DNA from: Comamonadaceae bacterium | GTDB lineage: Bacteria; Pseudomonadota; Gammaproteobacteria; Burkholderiales; Rhodocyclaceae | NCBI GenBank assembly: GCA_029255645.1 | Contig: JANLJE010000005.1 | Coordinates: 1-42,636 of the forward strand | Reading direction: 5' to 3' | DNA: 42,636 nt | Shown: one piece after another, positions 8,768-20,879 of the stretch | Layout of the letters: each line of letters starts with the position of its first letter | How positions within the stretch are numbered: the stretch's first letter is position 1 | Made by a program: the position numbers and the translations under genes | Notes under the pieces: generated by a model | What the model was told of the DNA's origin: nothing | What the model saw: only the letters and a program-made list of their open reading frames with translations | The model's database searches: none

Positions 8768-9846
8768 CAACGGGAATCTTCGCTGAGGATGAGCCAGCTA
8801 TTGCCAGATTTGGTGAAGACCAGGGTCTTGCTGGAGGAACTCTTGAAGTTGGAAGCCTGATAGTGCTGGCGGATGCGTACGGTCGCCTTGTTGCCGTCCA
8901 CGGAAATCTTCGGGGGGTCATAGCTGACCTTGATCCAGCTGGGGCGGCTGATCCGTTCCCGACGTTCCTGTTCCCAGGCCTTGCGGCTCATGCCCTTGGG
9001 GGTGTCGAAGTTGGGCGCATAGAAGGAGAGATAGCCCTTCACATCCTGCTTCGACCAGGCTGCCGCCCAGGCCGCCAGGGCCCTGGAGACTTCCTGGACA
9101 GCCGGATCGAGCGCTTCCGGGGCTGGAGTTGCCGGGGCCGTCGGCGTGGCGGCCGGCGGGCTCTTGGTGGTGGCACCTGGCGTGGCGGCACCTGGCGTGG
9201 TAGCGACCACGGTGGCAACCGGCATCCTGGGGGCAGCGGGAGCGCTGGCCGCAGGTGCTGCAGGCGCGGCGGCCGGAGTGGCCGCCGCCACCGTGGCGGG
9301 ACGGGCACCGGGTTTGCCCGGGGTACTGACGAGGTCGCGGATCAGGGCCAGCTTGTTCTGCGCCGCGGCATTGGAGGAATCCAGTTGCAGGGCCTTGTCG
9401 TAGGCCTGGCTGGCCAGCTTGGCGTAAACATCGCCCAGGTTCTCGTAGGCGATGGCGTAGGAAGGATGGGTACGGATCGCCATTTCCAGCGCCGTGCGGG
9501 CCCGGTCATATTGCTTTTGCTGGGCGTAGAGCACGGCCAGGTTGTTATAGGGTTCGGGCAGTTCCGGGTAGTCTTCGGTCAGCTTGGTGAACAGGGCGAT
9601 GGCATCGTTGGGGCGGTTCATCTCGGTGAGGATCAGGCCCTTGAGAAAGCGGCCCTGGGCATCCTTTGGCCGGGTTGCGAGGTAGGCATCCACCTTTTCC
9701 AGGGCCTGGGGGTACTGGCCCTGCCGGATCAGGCGCTGGACTTCCGGCAGATTATCGGCGAGGGCAGGAGCAGCAGCGCAGAGGGCTGCACTCAGGCACA
9801 GGGCCTGGAGCGTGCGACGCAGTTTGGAGCGATCAGAGGTGGCCAT
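8767..9846 (-). CDS. Exported TPR protein with NTF2-like C-terminal domain
   Basis: A 359-residue protein with a signal peptide ending APALA-DN, about four TPR-like helical pairs (residues 30-165; for example YPELPEPYNNLAVLYAQQ), a long Ala/Pro/Thr-rich linker (about 170-250) and a C-terminal domain beginning SRALAAWAAAWSKQDVKGYL. The end domain resembles the one in the next gene's L,D-transpeptidase and the Cds6-type domains known beside such enzymes. One-base overlap with the transpeptidase start suggests a dedicated partner, perhaps scaffolding cell-wall enzymes; that role is inference. Confidence 0.82.
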   Translation of the reverse strand: MATSDRSKLRRTLQALCLSAALCAAAPALADNLPEVQRLIRQGQYPQALEKVDAYLATRPKDAQGRFLKGLILTEMNRPNDAIALFTKLTEDYPELPEPYNNLAVLYAQQKQYDRARTALEMAIRTHPSYAIAYENLGDVYAKLASQAYDKALQLDSSNAAAQNKLALIRDLVSTPGKPGARPATVAAATPAAAPAAPAASAPAAPRMPVATVVATTPGAATPGATTKSPPAATPTAPATPAPEALDPAVQEVSRALAAWAAAWSKQDVKGYLSFYAPNFDTPKGMSRKAWEQERRERISRPSWIKVSYDPPKISVDGNKATVRIRQHYQASNFKSSSSKTLVFTKSGNSWLILSEDSR

Positions 9847-9965
9847 TGCTAGTGCTATACTTCGCTGAGATTCAGGACACCGGATTCTACCAACTTTTTT
9901 TTGTTAATCTCAAAATTTGAGTTCAGGCCGCTTTTCCGCCGGGACTGCTGACCCCCCATCCCCCT

Positions 9966-11342
9966 ATGCTCACCATTTTCAATTCCCTGAAGCGGGAAAA
10001 GCAGGTTTTTACCCCCATTGAGCCGGGTAAAGTCAAGATGTATGTCTGTGGCATGACCGTGTATGACTACTGCCACCTGGGCCATGCCCGGGTGATGGTT
10101 TCCTTCGATGCCATTTATCGGTGGCTCAAGGCCAGTGGCTATGAGGTGACCTATGTGCGCAACATCACCGACATCGACGACAAGATCATTCGCCGAGCTG
10201 CAGAAAACGGGGAGCCCATCGAGGCGCTGACAAACCGCTTCATTGCGGCCATGCATGAAGATGCGGCGGCCCTGGGAGTGCAAACGCCCGACCACGAACC
10301 CCGGGCCACCGGGTTCGTGCCCCAGATGCAGGAATTGATCCGCCGTCTGGAGGCGAACGGCCTGGCTTACCGGGCGATTGACGGGGACGTGAATTACGCG
10401 GTGCGCAAGTTTGAAGGCTACGGCAAGCTGTCCGGCAAGTCCCTGGATGACCTGCGCGCCGGGGAGCGGGTCGAGGTGGATACGACCAAACATGATCCGC
10501 TTGATTTCGTGCTCTGGAAACATGCCAAGCCCGGCGATCCGGCCTGGCCCTCGCCCTGGGGTGAGGGCCGTCCGGGCTGGCATATCGAGTGTTCCGCCAT
10601 GAGTTGCCAGTTGCTGGGCAAGCATTTCGACATCCATGGGGGCGGGCAGGACCTGCAGTTTCCCCATCACGAGAACGAGATTGCCCAGTCCGAGGGGGCT
10701 TATGGCGGCCCCTTCGTCAATTACTGGATGCACAACGGCTTCGTGCGGGTCGACAACGAGAAGATGTCCAAATCCCTGGGCAATTTCTTCACCATCCGCG
10801 ACGTGCTCAAGGCATACGATCCCGAAGTGGTGCGCTTCTTCATCCTGCGTGCGCACTACCGTAGCCCCCTCAATCATTCCGATGCTCATTTGAACGATGC
10901 GCGGGCCAGTCTGGATACGCTCTACTTCACCTTACGGGATGTTCCCCCCGTTGAAACCGATGCTGCGATCGACTGGACCCAGCCTTTTGCTGCCCGTTTC
11001 AAGGCCGCCATGGATGACGATTTCGATACCCATGGGGCCATTGCCGTACTCTTTGAACTGGCCCATGAGGCCCGGCGTGGTACGGACGGCAAGTTGTCCG
11101 CCCTCCTGAAACAGCTGGGCGGGGTGCTGGGCCTGCTGGATCGTGCGCCTCTGGAATACCTGCGCGCTCCGGTGGGAGAAGCCGGCATGTCCGAGGCCAG
11201 GATCGAAGCCCTGATCGCCCAGCGCATTGCCGCCAAGCAGGCCCGTGATTTTGCCGGGGCCGACCGGCTGCGGGAACAATTGAAGGCAGCCGGCATCGTG
11301 CTGGAGGATGGCCCTCAGGGAACCACCTGGCGCCGGGCCTGA
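9966..11342 (+). CDS. cysS: Cysteinyl-tRNA synthetase
   Basis: Class I synthetase that charges tRNA-Cys. The 458-residue protein has the zinc-binding cysteine in [10 protein letters not shown] (C28), the HIGH-type signature HLGH (37-40), a WHIECSAMS zinc/active-site segment, [15 protein letters not shown] and KMSKSLGNF (about 266). The C-terminal DALR-like anticodon part ends [12 protein letters not shown]. Length equals the family norm (E. coli 461). It is divergent from the TPR gene across a 119-base gap that includes a T-rich tract near 9893-9904. Confidence 0.97.
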   Translation: MLTIFNSLKREKQVFTPIEPGKVKMYVCGMTVYDYCHLGHARVMVSFDAIYRWLKASGYEVTYVRNITDIDDKIIRRAAENGEPIEALTNRFIAAMHEDAAALGVQTPDHEPRATGFVPQMQELIRRLEANGLAYRAIDGDVNYAVRKFEGYGKLSGKSLDDLRAGERVEVDTTKHDPLDFVLWKHAKPGDPAWPSPWGEGRPGWHIECSAMSCQLLGKHFDIHGGGQDLQFPHHENEIAQSEGAYGGPFVNYWMHNGFVRVDNEKMSKSLGNFFTIRDVLKAYDPEVVRFFILRAHYRSPLNHSDAHLNDARASLDTLYFTLRDVPPVETDAAIDWTQPFAARFKAAMDDDFDTHGAIAVLFELAHEARRGTDGKLSALLKQLGGVLGLLDRAPLEYLRAPVGEAGMSEARIEALIAQRIAAKQARDFAGADRLREQLKAAGIVLEDGPQGTTWRRA

Positions 11343-11368
11343 CCGCTTTGCGGCCGAGGCCGCAGCAG

Positions 11369-11396
11369 AAAACAAACGGCCCGCGCGAAGCGGGCC
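11369..11396 (-). terminator. Rho-independent terminator for the binding-protein gene
   Basis: GGCCCGC (11378-11384) pairs with GCGGGCC (11390-11396) around loop GCGAA. Read on the minus strand the stem is followed by TTTGTTTTC, so it ends the minus-strand binding-protein gene. It lies in the convergent gap with cysS and lacks a T-run in the plus direction. Confidence 0.8.
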
Positions 11397-11422
11397 GGGG
11401 ATGCTCGGCAGGGCAAAGGGCG

Positions 11423-12565
11423 TCAGCGCAGGATCTTGCCATTGCTGCCGATCACCGTCAGTTCCACGAAGCGGGAGCCGGTGCGGTCGTCCGGCCCGTA
11501 GCTGACCCGGTAGCCCCCCATGTCCTGATGGTTCATGGCCTCCAGGGCGGCCACCAGTTTTTCCCGCGTGAGCTCACGGCCGGCCCGGCGCAGGCCTTCC
11601 GCCATTACTTTGGCGGTGATGTAAGCCTCGATGCCGTAGTAGGAGTATTTGCCATTTTTGCCGATGAGGCGCTGATATTCCCGCACGGCGGGGGTGGTGT
11701 CGTTCCAGGGATAGGGCATCACCTGGGAGATACCGATGCCCCGGGCCTCGTCACCTAGTTCGGCCACCAGCTGCTCGGCGCCGACGGGAGAGACGGTCAT
11801 GAACATCGGATTCTGGCCGTTTTGCTTCATCTGCCGCACAAAGGCGGCAGTGGGCTTATAGAGGGTGATCATCACGACAGCCTGGGGGGTGACCTTGGAA
11901 ATGGCCTGGACGGCCTGGGTCACATCGAGCGAGTTCCGTTCCACGGTACCCACGGCAGAGGGAGCTAGATTGACCTTTTTCAGGGCGGCGGTGACGCCAT
12001 CCAGCCCGGATTTGCCGAAACCGTCATTCTGGTAGAACACGGCAATGTTCTTCAGGCCCAGGGACGCGAGCTGACTGACGATCACTTCAGTTTCGTCGGC
12101 ATAGCTGGCGCGTACATTGAACAGGTAGCGGTTGTTGGGGTTGACCGATGGCTTTTCCCGGAGGGTCTGGGCGCCGGAGATGGTGCCCACCAGAGGCACC
12201 CTGGCAGGACCGAATCCATCGTTCATGGCCTGGGTGGTGGGGCTGGAGCCGTAATAGCCAAGCAGCGCAAAAACCTGCTTGTCATTGATCAGGGTGCGGG
12301 TGTTGGACACGGTACGGTCGGTTTCATAGCCGTCGTCGAGCACCTCGAGTTTCAGCTGGCGGCCATGGATGCCGCCATTCTTGTTGATCTGGGCGAAACA
12401 GGCACTGATGACCTCACGCATTTCGATGCCGTAGGCGCCGTTGGGGCCGCTCAAGGGGGCGGACATGCCCAGGGTGATGCTGCTGTCAGTGACCCCGGGT
12501 TCGGCGCCAGCCAGGGCAGACCACGCCATCAGGCAGGTGGCTGCGATACGTTTCCAGAACATCAT
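11423..12565 (-). CDS. Branched-chain amino-acid-type ABC transporter binding protein
   Basis: A 380-residue periplasmic-binding protein of the LivK/Peripla_BP_6 class. It starts with a signal peptide (MMFWKRIAATCLMAWSALAG, mature from about AEPGV), then ITLGMSAPLSGPNGAYGIEM, AQINKNGGIHGRQLKL and VFALLGYYGSSPT, all typical of lobe I. There are GGAG and AGGG elements before ATG 12565. No permease or ATPase gene lies beside it, so it either serves a transporter encoded elsewhere or acts as a sensor. The ligand cannot be read from sequence; related proteins bind Leu/Ile/Val, amides or aromatic acids. Confidence 0.88.
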   Translation of the reverse strand: MMFWKRIAATCLMAWSALAGAEPGVTDSSITLGMSAPLSGPNGAYGIEMREVISACFAQINKNGGIHGRQLKLEVLDDGYETDRTVSNTRTLINDKQVFALLGYYGSSPTTQAMNDGFGPARVPLVGTISGAQTLREKPSVNPNNRYLFNVRASYADETEVIVSQLASLGLKNIAVFYQNDGFGKSGLDGVTAALKKVNLAPSAVGTVERNSLDVTQAVQAISKVTPQAVVMITLYKPTAAFVRQMKQNGQNPMFMTVSPVGAEQLVAELGDEARGIGISQVMPYPWNDTTPAVREYQRLIGKNGKYSYYGIEAYITAKVMAEGLRRAGRELTREKLVAALEAMNHQDMGGYRVSYGPDDRTGSRFVELTVIGSNGKILR

Positions 12566-12660
12566 CCCTGGCTCCTGTGGTGATTATCGGGGGATTCTAA
12601 CAGCCCCGGGTGGGAGGGCAAGTCCCGGCCCCGGCCCCGCTTGGCCATGAGTCATCACGA

Positions 12661-12683
12661 GAAAAAAGGCGGGTTGCCCCGCC
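12661..12683 (-). terminator. Rho-independent terminator after dnaJ
   Basis: Stem GGCGGG/CCCGCC (12668-12673 with 12678-12683, loop TTGC) is followed on the minus strand by six Ts. It begins 7 bases beyond the dnaJ stop and closes the grpE-dnaK-dnaJ transcript. Confidence 0.9.
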
Positions 12684-12690
12684 CTTGTGA

Positions 12691-13827
<1,137 letters not shown>

Positions 13828-13852
13828 GGTTCAGTCGACAGTCGTGGGTTAT

Positions 13853-13888
13853 GAGTCGAGAGAGGAGTCGAGAGAGGAGTCGAGAGAG
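13853..13888. repeat. Three perfect 12-bp tandem repeats between dnaK and dnaJ
   Basis: The unit GAGTCGAGAGAG occurs three times end to end in the dnaK-dnaJ gap. Its first ten bases are the reverse complement of CTCTCGACTC at 13941-13950, so each copy could pair with the far arm of the neighbouring hairpin in the transcript. Confidence 0.9.
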
Positions 13889-13903
13889 GGAGAGTTGAAC
13901 GGG

Positions 13904-13943
13904 GAGGGGAGAGTGCGGGCTTGTTGCACCCGACTCTCCCCTC
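13904..13943 (-). other. Hairpin in the dnaK-dnaJ intergenic region
   Basis: GAGGGGAGAGT (13904-13914) pairs perfectly with ACTCTCCCCTC (13933-13943), with an inner CGGG/CCCG pairing. No T-run follows in the minus direction, so it is not a classical terminator. It may act as a processing, stability or partial attenuation element between dnaK and dnaJ; that is inference. Confidence 0.65.
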
Positions 13944-13964
13944 TCGACTCCCGGCTTGGACCGC

Positions 13965-15899
<1,935 letters not shown>

Positions 15900-16000
15900 G
15901 TTCAAATCCTTTCAGTGGTGTGAGCCGCTTTCTTGACAGGCGGCAGCACGAGGTCAAAACAAAATTTTCTACTTGTCAGGTAGGGGTGTTTCCCGGGATT

Positions 16001-16537
16001 TCAAGCGTCCTTGCCTCTGGCGATCATCACCAGGGCGGGACGCAGCACCCGATCGGCGATCAGGTAGCCCTTCTGCAGCACATGTACCACGGTGTTGGCT
16101 TCCTGTCCGGATTCCACCATGCCCATGGCCTGGTGCTGGTGGGGGTCGAATTTCTGGCCGACCGGATCGATCTCCTTGATACCGGAATGTTCGAAGGCGG
16201 AAACCAGTTGCTTCAGGGTCAGCTCCACCCCCCCGCGCAGATCTTCCACGGTTTGCTTGTCGCTCGCCAGGGCTGCCTCCAGGCTGTCCTTGACCGCCAG
16301 CAGTTCGCTGGCAAATTTCTCGATACCAAACTTGTGGGCCTTGGCGATGTCTTCCTGAGCGCGGCGCCGTACATTCTCGGTTTCGGCCTTGGCGCGCAGC
16401 CAGGCGTCGTGATGTTCGGCGGCCTTGATCTCCAGTTCGCGCAATTGTTCTTCCTGGCTGGGAAGAACATCGGTATGGCTGCTCTCGACTGGGGTCGTTT
16501 GCCGGGTTTCCGGGGGGGTCTGGGTTTCTTCCGTCAT
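16001..16537 (-). CDS. grpE: Nucleotide exchange factor GrpE
   Basis: Releases ADP from DnaK and can act as a thermosensor. From ATG 16537 (AGGAGA ribosome-binding site) the 178-residue product has a long acidic/helical N-terminal half ([36 protein letters not shown]) and the beta-rich head ending [20 protein letters not shown]. The frame is open upstream but that portion is non-homologous and overlaps the promoter. It is the first gene of grpE-dnaK-dnaJ. Confidence 0.96.
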   Translation of the reverse strand: MTEETQTPPETRQTTPVESSHTDVLPSQEEQLRELEIKAAEHHDAWLRAKAETENVRRRAQEDIAKAHKFGIEKFASELLAVKDSLEAALASDKQTVEDLRGGVELTLKQLVSAFEHSGIKEIDPVGQKFDPHQHQAMGMVESGQEANTVVHVLQKGYLIADRVLRPALVMIARGKDA

Positions 16538-16562
16538 GGTGGGTTCTCCTGATGATTTTCCG

Positions 16563-16591
16563 TTTATGGGGGCGAAACACGGGTTTTCAAG
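16563..16591 (-). promoter_or_regulatory. Sigma-32 (RpoH) heat-shock promoter of grpE
   Basis: On the minus strand CTTGAAA (16585-16591) is followed after 13 bases by CCCCATAAA (16563-16571), a close match to the RpoH consensus CTTGAAA / CCCCATNT. The -10 lies about 25 bases before the grpE ATG. No CIRCE-like inverted repeat was seen here. Confidence 0.85.
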
Positions 16592-16650
16592 ACTTTGTTT
16601 GATTTTGCTGGTTTCTGCTAGCATCCCGGCATGGCGAGGTCTGGAACAGC

Positions 16651-18000
16651 ATGGAAAGCATCGGAAAATATCGCGTGATACGGGAGTTGGGGAAGGGGGC
16701 CACTGCCGTGGTCTATCTTTGCCAGGACCCGGATGAAGATCGCCAGGTAGCGGTCAAACTCGTGCGTTTCGAGCACGACAATGCCGCCATGTCGCGTCGC
16801 CTGCGCAAGTTGTTCCAGACCGAACTGGGCATCGCCCGCCGTCTCGATCATCCGAATATCGTCAAGGTTTTCGATGCGGTGGTTGAGACCGATCAAGCCT
16901 ATATCGTCATGGAGTATGTGGATGGGGTGTCGCTTGAGGACTTTTGCCGCATCGACCGGCTGCTGCCCCTGCACCGGGTGATCGGCATCATCTTCAAATG
17001 CTGTCTGGCGCTCGATCATGCCTATCGCCACGGGGTGATCCATCGCGACATCAAGCCCGCCAACATCCTGCTCGATAAAAATGACAATCCCAAGATTGCC
17101 GATTTTGGTCTGGCCATCAACATCCACAAGGACATGGACCGGGATTCCACCTTCGTCATGGGGGTCGGGTCGCCGGCCTACATGTCTCCCGAGCAGGTCA
17201 AGGGTTACCCCCTCAATCAGAAAACCGATCTTTATTCCTTGGGCGTGCTGCTGTTCCAGATGCTGACCGGGCGTCTGCCCTTTCGCGCCAGGAATCCTGC
17301 CACCCTGGTGTACAAGATCGTGAATATGGATACCCCGGTGATTTCCCGGCTCAATCCCAATTTACCCGAGGGGCTCGATGCCATCATCAAGAAGGCCCTG
17401 GAGAAAGACCTCTACAGCCGCTACCGGAACGGTGCCGAATTTGCCAAGGATCTCTCCACCGTGCGCTACCAGATTGTCAGTGATGAGGAGCCCGAAGTGC
17501 GGGACACGCGGTATTTCGAAATGCTGCGCAAGCTGGAATTCTTCCTCGAATTCGAGAACGTGGAACTGTGGGAAATCCTGCGCTCCGCGATATGGCGGCA
17601 GGTGGAACGTAACGTGACCCTCTTTGCCGAAGGAGATTCGGACCGCCGTTTCGGCATCCTGGTCCGGGGCTGCGTCGAAGTCTCCCTGAGAGGACGGGTG
17701 CTGACCCGGCTCGATGCCGGGGAGGTGGTGGGGGAGATGGCCTACCTTCATGCCGCAGACGGCAAGCGTCATTCCACGGTGGTCACCCTCGAACCCTGCC
17801 TGTTCCTGGAGATCAGCGGCGCGGCGCTGGCCTTGTCCTCGGAGGAAGTGCAAGAGCGCATGCAAAAGGCCTTGACGGCCAAGGTCATCGAACGCTTGCG
17901 GCAGGCCAACGAGCGTCTGGCCCCTCAGGGACCGGCGGCCACCCAGGGCAGCGGTCCGCCTCCGGCCGGAGGTCTCGATCTGGAACTGCTGCCCATGTAA
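16651..18000 (+). CDS. Ser/Thr protein kinase with C-terminal cyclic-nucleotide-binding-like domain
   Basis: A 449-residue Hanks-type kinase. Seen are the glycine loop [12 protein letters not shown] lysine K36 (VAVKLV), [12 protein letters not shown] (131-142), DFG (151-153) and SPAYMSPEQ, so it should be active. After the kinase (to about 280) and a helical linker comes a cNMP-binding-like domain (about 310-405) with [20 protein letters not shown] and [18 protein letters not shown], which keeps the Gly-Glu and Arg of the phosphate-binding cassette. There is no membrane segment. It is divergent from grpE with 113 bases between them. Substrates and ligand are unknown; a role in stress or motility control is only suggested by the neighbours. 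Confidence 0.88.
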   Translation: MESIGKYRVIRELGKGATAVVYLCQDPDEDRQVAVKLVRFEHDNAAMSRRLRKLFQTELGIARRLDHPNIVKVFDAVVETDQAYIVMEYVDGVSLEDFCRIDRLLPLHRVIGIIFKCCLALDHAYRHGVIHRDIKPANILLDKNDNPKIADFGLAINIHKDMDRDSTFVMGVGSPAYMSPEQVKGYPLNQKTDLYSLGVLLFQMLTGRLPFRARNPATLVYKIVNMDTPVISRLNPNLPEGLDAIIKKALEKDLYSRYRNGAEFAKDLSTVRYQIVSDEEPEVRDTRYFEMLRKLEFFLEFENVELWEILRSAIWRQVERNVTLFAEGDSDRRFGILVRGCVEVSLRGRVLTRLDAGEVVGEMAYLHAADGKRHSTVVTLEPCLFLEISGAALALSSEEVQERMQKALTAKVIERLRQANERLAPQGPAATQGSGPPPAGGLDLELLPM

Positions 18001-18030
18001 TCGGGTTCTGCTGACGGGTTCTGGTGCGCG

Positions 18031-19653
18031 CTAGACCTTGAAGCGGCCGACGGTCCGCTGCAGGTTGTCGGCCAGGTCCTTGAGGTCGTCGGCGGCGGTG
18101 GCCGTCTCTTCCACGGCGCTGGTGTTGTCCCGGGCCATGCTGGCGATGGCTTCGATGTTTTCCACGACTTCGCCAGAAACGCGCCGCTGCTGGTCGGTGG
18201 CCAGGGCGATGGTATCGAGCCCCTCGCCCACTTCCTTGACCGAGCCATTGGTGGCCTGCAGGATGTCGGCGACCGTATGCACCGACTCCTGGCTGCTGGA
18301 GAGGTGTGACAGTCCCTCGTGAATCGCCTTCCTGACCGCTGCCGATTGTGAGGTGAGTCGTTCGGTGATGGCGTCGATTTCACCTGCGGAGTGGGAGGAT
18401 TTTTCCGCCAGTTTCTTGACCTCGTCGGCCACGACGGCGAAGCCACGGCCCTGTTCGCCGGCCCGGGCCGCTTCGATGGCGGCGTTGAGGGCCAGCAGGT
18501 TGGTCTGATCGGCGATGTCCTTGACTTCCTGGGTCATGGCGTTGATGGCTTCGGTGTTGCGCACGAATTCATTGACCGACTCGGCCATCTGCTTGACGGC
18601 CGATTCCACCACGTCCATTTCGGTGAGCAGTTCGCTCAGGCTGCGGTTGCCGGCCTGGGCCCGGTCGAGGGATTCCTGGGACTGGTGCTGGACCTGCTCC
18701 GCGCTCTGGGCGATGGAGGAAATGCTGCTGACCAGTTGCTCGATGGCGGCAGCGGCCTGGATGGATTTCTCGTCCTGGCGGTGGGAACTGTCGGCGACCC
18801 GGGTGGCGCTGCTGGAAAGGTCGTGGGCCTTGGCCGAGACCTGCTGGGCGGCGGTGCTGACCTGGCGTATCAGCTGATTGAAGTTTTCCATCATCTGGTT
18901 GAAGACCTGGGCGGTCTGGCCGATTTCGTCCCCGCCTTTGACCTCGAGCCGGCGGGTCAGGTCGCCTTCGCCGCTGGCGATGTCCATCAGGCCACGCTTG
19001 AGATCTTCCATGGGCTGGGTGACGAAGTGGTGGGTGAGCCAGTAGATGACGAAAAGGAGCAGCAGGCTGACCAGGAAGGCGGCGCCTGCCATCTTGAGGC
19101 GCATGGCCGAGACGGCGGTTTCGACGGAATCCAGAGAGATCCTCATGCTCACGATGCCGAGGGGGGTGCCTTCGGGAACCTGATGGCAGGCGATGCAGTC
19201 CTTGCCGAGGTAGTTGTGGCTGGCGGCGGTGGGGTTGATGACGCGCAGGGCGTGGTGGCCGTCCAGGCTTTCCACCGCCACGTAGGGCTTGCCCGTGGCC
19301 AGCACCTGCGCTTCGACGGGGTCCAGGGCCCGGGTGGACTTGGTGTCGGGGCCGAAGAGTTTGACGACGGCCTCGCTGCGCGCCACGTGCAGATCCTTGA
19401 TGATGGAGAGCTGCTTGATCTGGTCGAGAAAGACTTCCCGCTGGCCGACCGTGCCGGTGATCATCATGCCGGTGAGGCCGGCCATGGTCATCTCGTGAAT
19501 GCTCTGGGCGAAATCCGAGGCTTGATGGATGGCGGTGCTGCGGTTTTCCCTGCTTTCCCAGGTGATCAGCCCCGCCCAGGCGATGACCAGCACCAGCCAG
19601 ATGGCGGCGGTCAGGCGAATCCAGATCTTCCAGTCACTGATCCGTTTCATCAT
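18031..19653 (-). CDS. Methyl-accepting chemotaxis protein with a c-type heme motif
   Basis: A 540-residue receptor. TM1 is about residues 10-31 and TM2 about 187-206, with a periplasmic sensor of about 155 residues between. The sensor carries KDCIACHQ (C153, C156, H157), the CxxCH motif of covalent heme c, as in heme-containing sensor domains of Geobacter-type chemoreceptors. A HAMP domain follows, then the signalling hairpin [19 protein letters not shown] and [23 protein letters not shown] 19653 follows a GAGGA element; the longer frame is not receptor-like. It likely senses redox state or a gas, or a ligand through heme. No CheB/CheR pentapeptide is seen at the C-terminus (ends GRFKV). Confidence 0.93.
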   Translation of the reverse strand: MMKRISDWKIWIRLTAAIWLVLVIAWAGLITWESRENRSTAIHQASDFAQSIHEMTMAGLTGMMITGTVGQREVFLDQIKQLSIIKDLHVARSEAVVKLFGPDTKSTRALDPVEAQVLATGKPYVAVESLDGHHALRVINPTAASHNYLGKDCIACHQVPEGTPLGIVSMRISLDSVETAVSAMRLKMAGAAFLVSLLLLFVIYWLTHHFVTQPMEDLKRGLMDIASGEGDLTRRLEVKGGDEIGQTAQVFNQMMENFNQLIRQVSTAAQQVSAKAHDLSSSATRVADSSHRQDEKSIQAAAAIEQLVSSISSIAQSAEQVQHQSQESLDRAQAGNRSLSELLTEMDVVESAVKQMAESVNEFVRNTEAINAMTQEVKDIADQTNLLALNAAIEAARAGEQGRGFAVVADEVKKLAEKSSHSAGEIDAITERLTSQSAAVRKAIHEGLSHLSSSQESVHTVADILQATNGSVKEVGEGLDTIALATDQQRRVSGEVVENIEAIASMARDNTSAVEETATAADDLKDLADNLQRTVGRFKV

Positions 19654-19724
19654 GTGTCCTCGTCTCCCACGGATATCGATTGCAGCTTGCTCCGCCAGGA
19701 GAACCATGCAGGACCAGCTGATTT

Positions 19725-20774
19725 TCAGACTGCCAAGTCTATCTTCTGTATTGTGCCAGCCTCACCTGTTTCTTGCAAAAATATCCCGGTATTTTGGATT
19801 TGGCCCTGAAGTTGGTTGTTTGTGTCCTTGACGGCAAAGGGAGTGGCAACCCGGGCCAGGCTGATGGCGCCGACATTGGCTTCCTGCAAGGTGCTCAGAT
19901 CGTCCTGCCCCTGGCTGTTCTTGCGCCAGACTTGCAAATCCCGATAGGCACTGTCGTTCTCGTCGATCCAGCCATTGCGGTCGTCATCCAGGGCAGCGAG
20001 TTCCTTGAAACCGTCTCCAGTCAGGGCGCCGAACATTTCCCGGCCATTGTTGATGGCCCCGTCGCCATTGCGGTCGAACACCAGGAAGCCGCTGCCTGAC
20101 TTCACGAAATTGATGGAATCCTTCTGGCCATCCGCATCCAGGTCAAATTCAAAGCGGGTGTCGGTGAGCTGGGCGGCCTGGCCGCTGAAATTGAGGACCA
20201 GAGGATCTTTCACGACGGCATCGCCCAGGCGCAGGCTGATATCGCTTGTTTCGGCGTAACTGCGGGACATGGTCATTTCCAGCTGAAAGGCGATTTCTCG
20301 TCCATCCCCGGTTTTGATCAGGCCCCGGGCTGCGAAAGTGGTGCTTTCTGTTTCTGAATAGGATTCGTGGCGCTCGTATTCCACCCCAAACCCTGCAGGG
20401 CGGTTGGCATTTTCCGGATTGGCCTGAGCGGTTTCTTCTCCTTCCACCTGCAACTCTTCCGGGTTGAACAGGCGTACTTTGCGGCCCGTCAGCATTTCAA
20501 TGACGGAACGGATCAGGACGAGCTTGGGGTCATTCTCCACTTCACTTTCCTGGCTCTGGACAGCGTTGGCTGTCTCGCTTTCCAGTTGTTGTGCCTGTCT
20601 GGCGGCAGGTGAGATGACTACCGGGGGCAGGGCGGCCCGGGGCGGATTTTGTGGTTCCCCTGCAAAACCGGGGCGGCGAGGCCCCACCCACATCTTGACG
20701 GACTCCTGAACCTGGTGTTCCTGAGTGGCCATGTGGCTGGATGCCATCTGCAGATTGGCGCTGGCGATTTTCAT
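19725..20774 (-). CDS. EF-hand-like calcium-binding protein of unknown function
   Basis: A 349-residue protein without a signal peptide. The N-terminal third is Ala/Gln/Glu-rich and low in complexity. The C-terminal half holds three Asp-rich loops: [30 protein letters not shown] and [16 protein letters not shown], a spacing known from EF-hand/dockerin-like segments of large secreted repeat proteins. I prefer ATG 20774, which has GGAGGA upstream, to ATG 20804. The motif suggests calcium binding; enzymatic function cannot be inferred. It lies between the chemoreceptor and hemH, all on the minus strand. Confidence 0.75.
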   Translation of the reverse strand: MKIASANLQMASSHMATQEHQVQESVKMWVGPRRPGFAGEPQNPPRAALPPVVISPAARQAQQLESETANAVQSQESEVENDPKLVLIRSVIEMLTGRKVRLFNPEELQVEGEETAQANPENANRPAGFGVEYERHESYSETESTTFAARGLIKTGDGREIAFQLEMTMSRSYAETSDISLRLGDAVVKDPLVLNFSGQAAQLTDTRFEFDLDADGQKDSINFVKSGSGFLVFDRNGDGAINNGREMFGALTGDGFKELAALDDDRNGWIDENDSAYRDLQVWRKNSQGQDDLSTLQEANVGAISLARVATPFAVKDTNNQLQGQIQNTGIFLQETGEAGTIQKIDLAV

Positions 20775-20879
20775 GGCAGCATCCTCCAAAGGTGATAACT
20801 CCATGAGTCTTTAACGGCCTGGTTAAAAAAGACTTGAGGAGCTGCCACGCAGGATCGTGGGGGCGATCTGATTGAAGGC

